This document shows positions 4,281 to 6,281 of a DNA stretch of 6,281 nt, in pieces. A program made the position numbers and the translations under genes. The notes under the pieces were generated by a model. The model was not told the DNA's origin. It ran no database searches and worked only from the letters and a program-made list of their open reading frames with translations. The DNA lies in the NCBI GenBank assembly GCA_902776515.1, contig CACYQE010000046.1, positions 1 through 6,281 of the forward strand, in the 5' to 3' direction. Every line of letters begins with the position of its first letter. Position 1 is the stretch's first letter. The stretch is from an uncultured Pseudomonadota bacterium (GTDB lineage: Bacteria > Pseudomonadota > Alphaproteobacteria > Rs-D84).

Positions 4281-5789
4281 ATGTTACATACATCTGACTT
4301 TGATTTTGATTTGCCACCCGAATTGATTGCTTCTCGTCCTTTACAGGAACGGGATGCCTCACGCATGTTGGTGGTTTGTAACGGTGTTTATGATAAACAT
4401 ATTCGGGATTTTTTGGATTATCTGAAACCTGGTGATGTTGTTGTTTTTAATAATTCGCGTGTTATACCGGCACGATTTATGGCTGACGGTCATGAAATAA
4501 CATTACACACATCGGTGGATGACAAGAATTGGTGGGGGTTGTGTAAAAAGTTTAATAAAATAAACATTGGTGATACATTGACCTTGGATGATGGGACAAC
4601 GGTTACGGTCATTGATAAACACCACGAGAGCGGATTGCTGTTGCGTTTTAATTGTGATAACGTTTTTGATGTGTTGGGGCGTGTTGGAAAAATGCCTTTA
4701 CCACCATATATGAAGCGGGAAGCCGAATTATCAGATTCAACGCGTTATCAGACAGTTTATGCAGACCCGTTGGGGTCAATGGCGGCACCCACAGCGGGAT
4801 TGCATTTTACTGATGAATTGATGAGTGAAATAGAAAAACGTGGTGCAAAAATTGTTAAAATTACGTTGCATGTTGGGGCGGGGACATGGATGCCGGTTAA
4901 AACTGAAAACTTGTCCGAACACAAAATGCACAGTGAATGGTGCTGTATCACGCCCCAGCAAGCAGATGTAATAAACAACGCGAAACGTGTGATTGCGGTT
5001 GGAACGACATCTATGCGAACATTGGAATCTGCCCACCAGTTAGTTTTAAATCAGAAAGAAAATAACAAAGTTCCCCTCCTGCGGAGGGGTGCCCGCAGGG
5101 CGGGGTGGTCTTTTGATGCAGGAAAATTCGGTATTAATTTCAATTTACCGTTTAATCCAGCATTAACAGAACGTGCAAAAGGACTTCGTAAATCCGGCAG
5201 TTTGCCCGAAGCATTGCTTTGGAAAGAAATCAAAGGTAAACAAATCAATGGTCTTGATTTCGACAGACAGAAAATAATAGGTAATTATATCGTTGATTTT
5301 TTCTGCCAAGAACTTGGGGTAGTAATAGAAATAGATGACAAAACACACGATTCCAAAGTTGAATATGATAATGTACGTGAAAAATATTTACGTGATTTAG
5401 GTCTGGAAATTATACATATCAGTGCAGCAGATGTATTAAAAAATCCGCAAAATGTCGCGTTATGGTTAAAGACCACCCCGGCCGTTGGCCACCCCTCCGC
5501 AGGAGGGGAACTTGCATCGTTGCAAGAACAAACGAAACTTCCTCGTGTTTTACCGATATGTCAATCTACAAACATATTTATAACCCCGGGTTATAAATTT
5601 GGTGCGGTTGATGTTTTGCTTACTAATTTTCATTTGCCGAAATCAACACTCTTTATGTTGGTATCGGCTTTTGCAGGATTAGATGAAATGAAAGCGGCAT
5701 ATGCACATGCGGTAGCGGAAAAATATCGCTTTTTCAGTTATGGTGATTGCTGTTTGTTGTTTAAAAAGGAGAATCAAGATGAAATTTGA
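4281..5789 (+). CDS. queA: QueA (tRNA preQ1 ribosyltransferase-isomerase) with in-frame DUF559 element insertion
   Basis: QueA moves the ribose part of S-adenosylmethionine onto 7-aminomethyl-7-deazaguanine in tRNA position 34, making epoxyqueuosine. Family blocks are all here: VVFNNSRVIPARF (54-66), GKMPLPPYMKR (136-146), RYQTVYA (155-161), GSMAAPTAGLHF (165-176), ITLHVGAGTWMPV (194-206), HKMHSEW (214-220), VIAVGTTSMRTLES (237-250), then after a long gap FITPGYKFGAVDVLLTNFHL (433-452), STLFMLVSAFAG (455-466) and EKYRFFSYGD (480-489). The usual length is about 350; this is 502. The excess is residues 263-411, coded by the inverted-repeat element at 5068-5513 and including a DUF559 nuclease domain (about 290-392). 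Removing it leaves 353 residues. The insertion falls in a variable loop, so the QueA fold may survive, though activity is not proven. No clear ribosome site lies before ATG 4281; translation is probably coupled to era. The end overlaps the next gene by 11 bp. Confidence 0.95.
   Translation: MLHTSDFDFDLPPELIASRPLQERDASRMLVVCNGVYDKHIRDFLDYLKPGDVVVFNNSRVIPARFMADGHEITLHTSVDDKNWWGLCKKFNKINIGDTLTLDDGTTVTVIDKHHESGLLLRFNCDNVFDVLGRVGKMPLPPYMKREAELSDSTRYQTVYADPLGSMAAPTAGLHFTDELMSEIEKRGAKIVKITLHVGAGTWMPVKTENLSEHKMHSEWCCITPQQADVINNAKRVIAVGTTSMRTLESAHQLVLNQKENNKVPLLRRGARRAGWSFDAGKFGINFNLPFNPALTERAKGLRKSGSLPEALLWKEIKGKQINGLDFDRQKIIGNYIVDFFCQELGVVIEIDDKTHDSKVEYDNVREKYLRDLGLEIIHISAADVLKNPQNVALWLKTTPAVGHPSAGGELASLQEQTKLPRVLPICQSTNIFITPGYKFGAVDVLLTNFHLPKSTLFMLVSAFAGLDEMKAAYAHAVAEKYRFFSYGDCCLLFKKENQDEI
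5068..5113 (+). repeat. Left terminal inverted repeat with two hairpins
   Basis: GC-rich repeat in an AT-rich setting. Hairpin A: CCCCTCC (5073-5079) with GGAGGGG (5083-5089), loop TGC. Hairpin B: GCCC (5091-5094) with GGGC (5098-5101), loop GCA. The inner end GGGGTGGTCTTT (5102-5113) is identical to the complement of the right repeat. Confidence 0.92.
5468..5513 (-). repeat. Right terminal inverted repeat with two hairpins
   Basis: Reverse complement of the left repeat except for five positions. Hairpin A: CCCCTCC (5492-5498) with GGAGGGG (5502-5508), loop GCA. Hairpin B: GGCC (5480-5483) with GGCC (5487-5490), loop GTT. Relative to the left copy, three changes are in the loop of B and the other two swap one C-G pair for G-C, keeping the stem. 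Confidence 0.92.
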
Positions 5790-6281
5790 ACCGACAATGC
5801 ATAAACTATCAAACGGTGTTACAGTTATTCTTGATTCGATGGATGTTGCCACAGACGAAGTTCGTGTTTGTTTCAGGACAGGTTCGTATGATGAAAAACC
5901 GTCCGAGTATGGTTTAACACACTTTTGTGAACACATGTTTTGCAAGGGAACACCACGTTTTCCAACCGCACGTTTGGGAAAAGATTATATTGCGGACAAT
6001 GGTGGCGAAATAAATGCCTCTACATCACCCGTAAGCTTACGTTTTTATGGGCGTGTCATTGCAGAAAATTTGATGATATTAGTGGATTTTTTGGCTGACA
6101 GATTAAAAAATTCTTTGATAGATAAAGATGTTTTAGAAAACGAACGTGGGCCAATTTTGGATGAACTTCGGCGTTCTTTGTCCGATAATGAAACCAAACG
6201 ATTTGTTTTTACAAATAAAAAGTTGCTTGGGGTTGATATTCCAAATGGTATGGTTACACTGGGAAATCCGGAAAATATAAG
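5779..6281 (+). CDS. M16 family zinc metallopeptidase, N-terminal part (runs off the window)
   Basis: The first 167 residues of an M16 (pitrilysin/mitochondrial processing peptidase-like) peptidase. The inverted zinc motif HxxEH is HFCEH at 48-52, and ENERGPILDE (120-129) supplies the third ligand, Glu129, exactly 77 residues after His52 as in pitrilysin. Other family features are LSNGVTVILD (10-19), the FRTGSYDE strand (32-39), the GEINASTS segment (76-83) and FYGRVIAENLMILVDFLADR (89-108). The active-site residues are intact, so this should be the catalytic rather than the inactive M16 type. No signal peptide is seen, suggesting a cytoplasmic or membrane-peripheral location. ATG 5779 has AAGGAG at 5766-5771 with 7 bases spacing and overlaps the queA end by 11 bp, so the two are translationally coupled. 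Short M16 enzymes are usually about 400-450 residues; the rest lies beyond the window. Confidence 0.93.
   Translation, partial: MKFEPTMHKLSNGVTVILDSMDVATDEVRVCFRTGSYDEKPSEYGLTHFCEHMFCKGTPRFPTARLGKDYIADNGGEINASTSPVSLRFYGRVIAENLMILVDFLADRLKNSLIDKDVLENERGPILDELRRSLSDNETKRFVFTNKKLLGVDIPNGMVTLGNPENI

Larger units (their letters stand above)
5068..5513 (+). mobile_element. 446-bp inverted-repeat element carrying a DUF559 nuclease domain, in frame within queA
   Basis: The element is bounded by 46-bp inverted repeats (5068-5113, 5468-5513; 41 of 46 identical). Between them lies a DUF559 domain, a Vsr/PD-(D/E)XK-like nuclease family. In QueA numbering: FNPALTERAKGLRKSG (291-306), LPEALLWKEIKGKQINGLDF (308-327), DRQKIIGNYIVDFFC (328-342), VIEIDDKTH (348-356), YLRDLGLEIIHISAADV (369-385). 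Likely active-site positions are Glu310, Asp339, Glu350 and Asp352, with His356; Gly, common after IEID, is Asp353 here. The nuclease frame is the queA frame, has no stop, no Met, and no ATG, GTG or TTG codon before Leu308. The repeats are themselves translated (VPLLRRGARRAGWSF before, KTTPAVGHPSAGGEL after). No transposase is present and I found no convincing target-site duplication. DUF559 genes flanked by such GC-rich palindromic repeats are, from memory, widespread; the in-frame location in an essential-type domain architecture is the unusual part. Confidence 0.85.

Noticed and set aside
5068..5513. Intein inside QueA
   Set aside because: No nucleophile at the start of the insert, no His-Asn and following Cys/Ser/Thr at its end, and no Hint-type blocks. 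The insert is bounded by DNA inverted repeats instead.
5068..5513. Standalone DUF559 gene nested in a broken queA
   Set aside because: There is no start codon or stop codon of its own, and queA is in frame on both sides, so this is one open frame rather than three pieces.
5044..5535. Target-site duplication flanking the element (AACAAA at 5064-5069 and 5527-5532)
   Set aside because: The right copy is 13 bases away from the repeat end and the left one overlaps the repeat; in A-rich DNA this is likely chance.
1..6281. tRNA, rRNA or CRISPR array
   Set aside because: No cloverleaf, no rRNA-like stretch and no regularly spaced direct repeats were seen on reading. The only long repeats are the inverted ends of the queA element.

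Overview
This is a moderately AT-rich, gene-dense bacterial window. Genes are short, spacers are small, and strong hairpin terminators separate the units. The set (Era, QueA, LemA, an M16 peptidase and a two-gene nucleotide module) and the wording of the conserved blocks fit a Gram-negative bacterium. My best guess is an uncultured, possibly host-associated alphaproteobacterium, but that is inference; there is no rRNA marker here.

Layout. At 1-269 lies the C-terminal part of an unrecognised protein with a very charged Arg/Glu tail, closed by a terminator and a second hairpin (275-322). At 381-986 is a secreted, cysteine-rich protein of unknown function with its own promoter and terminator. 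At 1104-1646 is lemA, convergent with a leftward operon and sharing a bidirectional terminator with it (about 1668-1694). The leftward operon (3279 to 1693) encodes a divergent protein of the dCTP deaminase/dUTPase fold, then a dCMP deaminase fused to a C-terminal region with the all-alpha NTP-pyrophosphatase (MazG-like) signature. A divergent promoter region (about 3280-3379) serves this operon and a rightward operon: era (3380-4273), queA (4281-5789) and an M16 zinc peptidase (5779 to the window end). The last two overlap by 11 bp.

The most remarkable object is inside queA. A 446-bp element (5068-5513) has 46-bp terminal inverted repeats and encodes a DUF559 (Vsr-like, PD-(D/E)XK-related) endonuclease domain. 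It interrupts queA in a loop just before the conserved C-terminal block. The reading frame stays open through both repeats and the nuclease, so the gene predicts a 502-residue QueA with about 149 foreign residues, in place of the usual 350 or so. The nuclease part has no Met and no upstream ATG/GTG/TTG in its frame, so it can apparently be made only as part of QueA. Each repeat folds into two small hairpins. The five differences between the repeats are three loop changes and one compensated base pair, which points to selection on a folded single-stranded (RNA or DNA) form.

The second point of interest is the leftward operon. It pairs a deaminase-pyrophosphatase fusion with a dCTP-deaminase-like protein. 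It could route deoxycytidine nucleotides to dUMP for thymidylate synthesis, or limit dCTP as antiphage nucleotide-depletion systems do. The sequence does not settle which.
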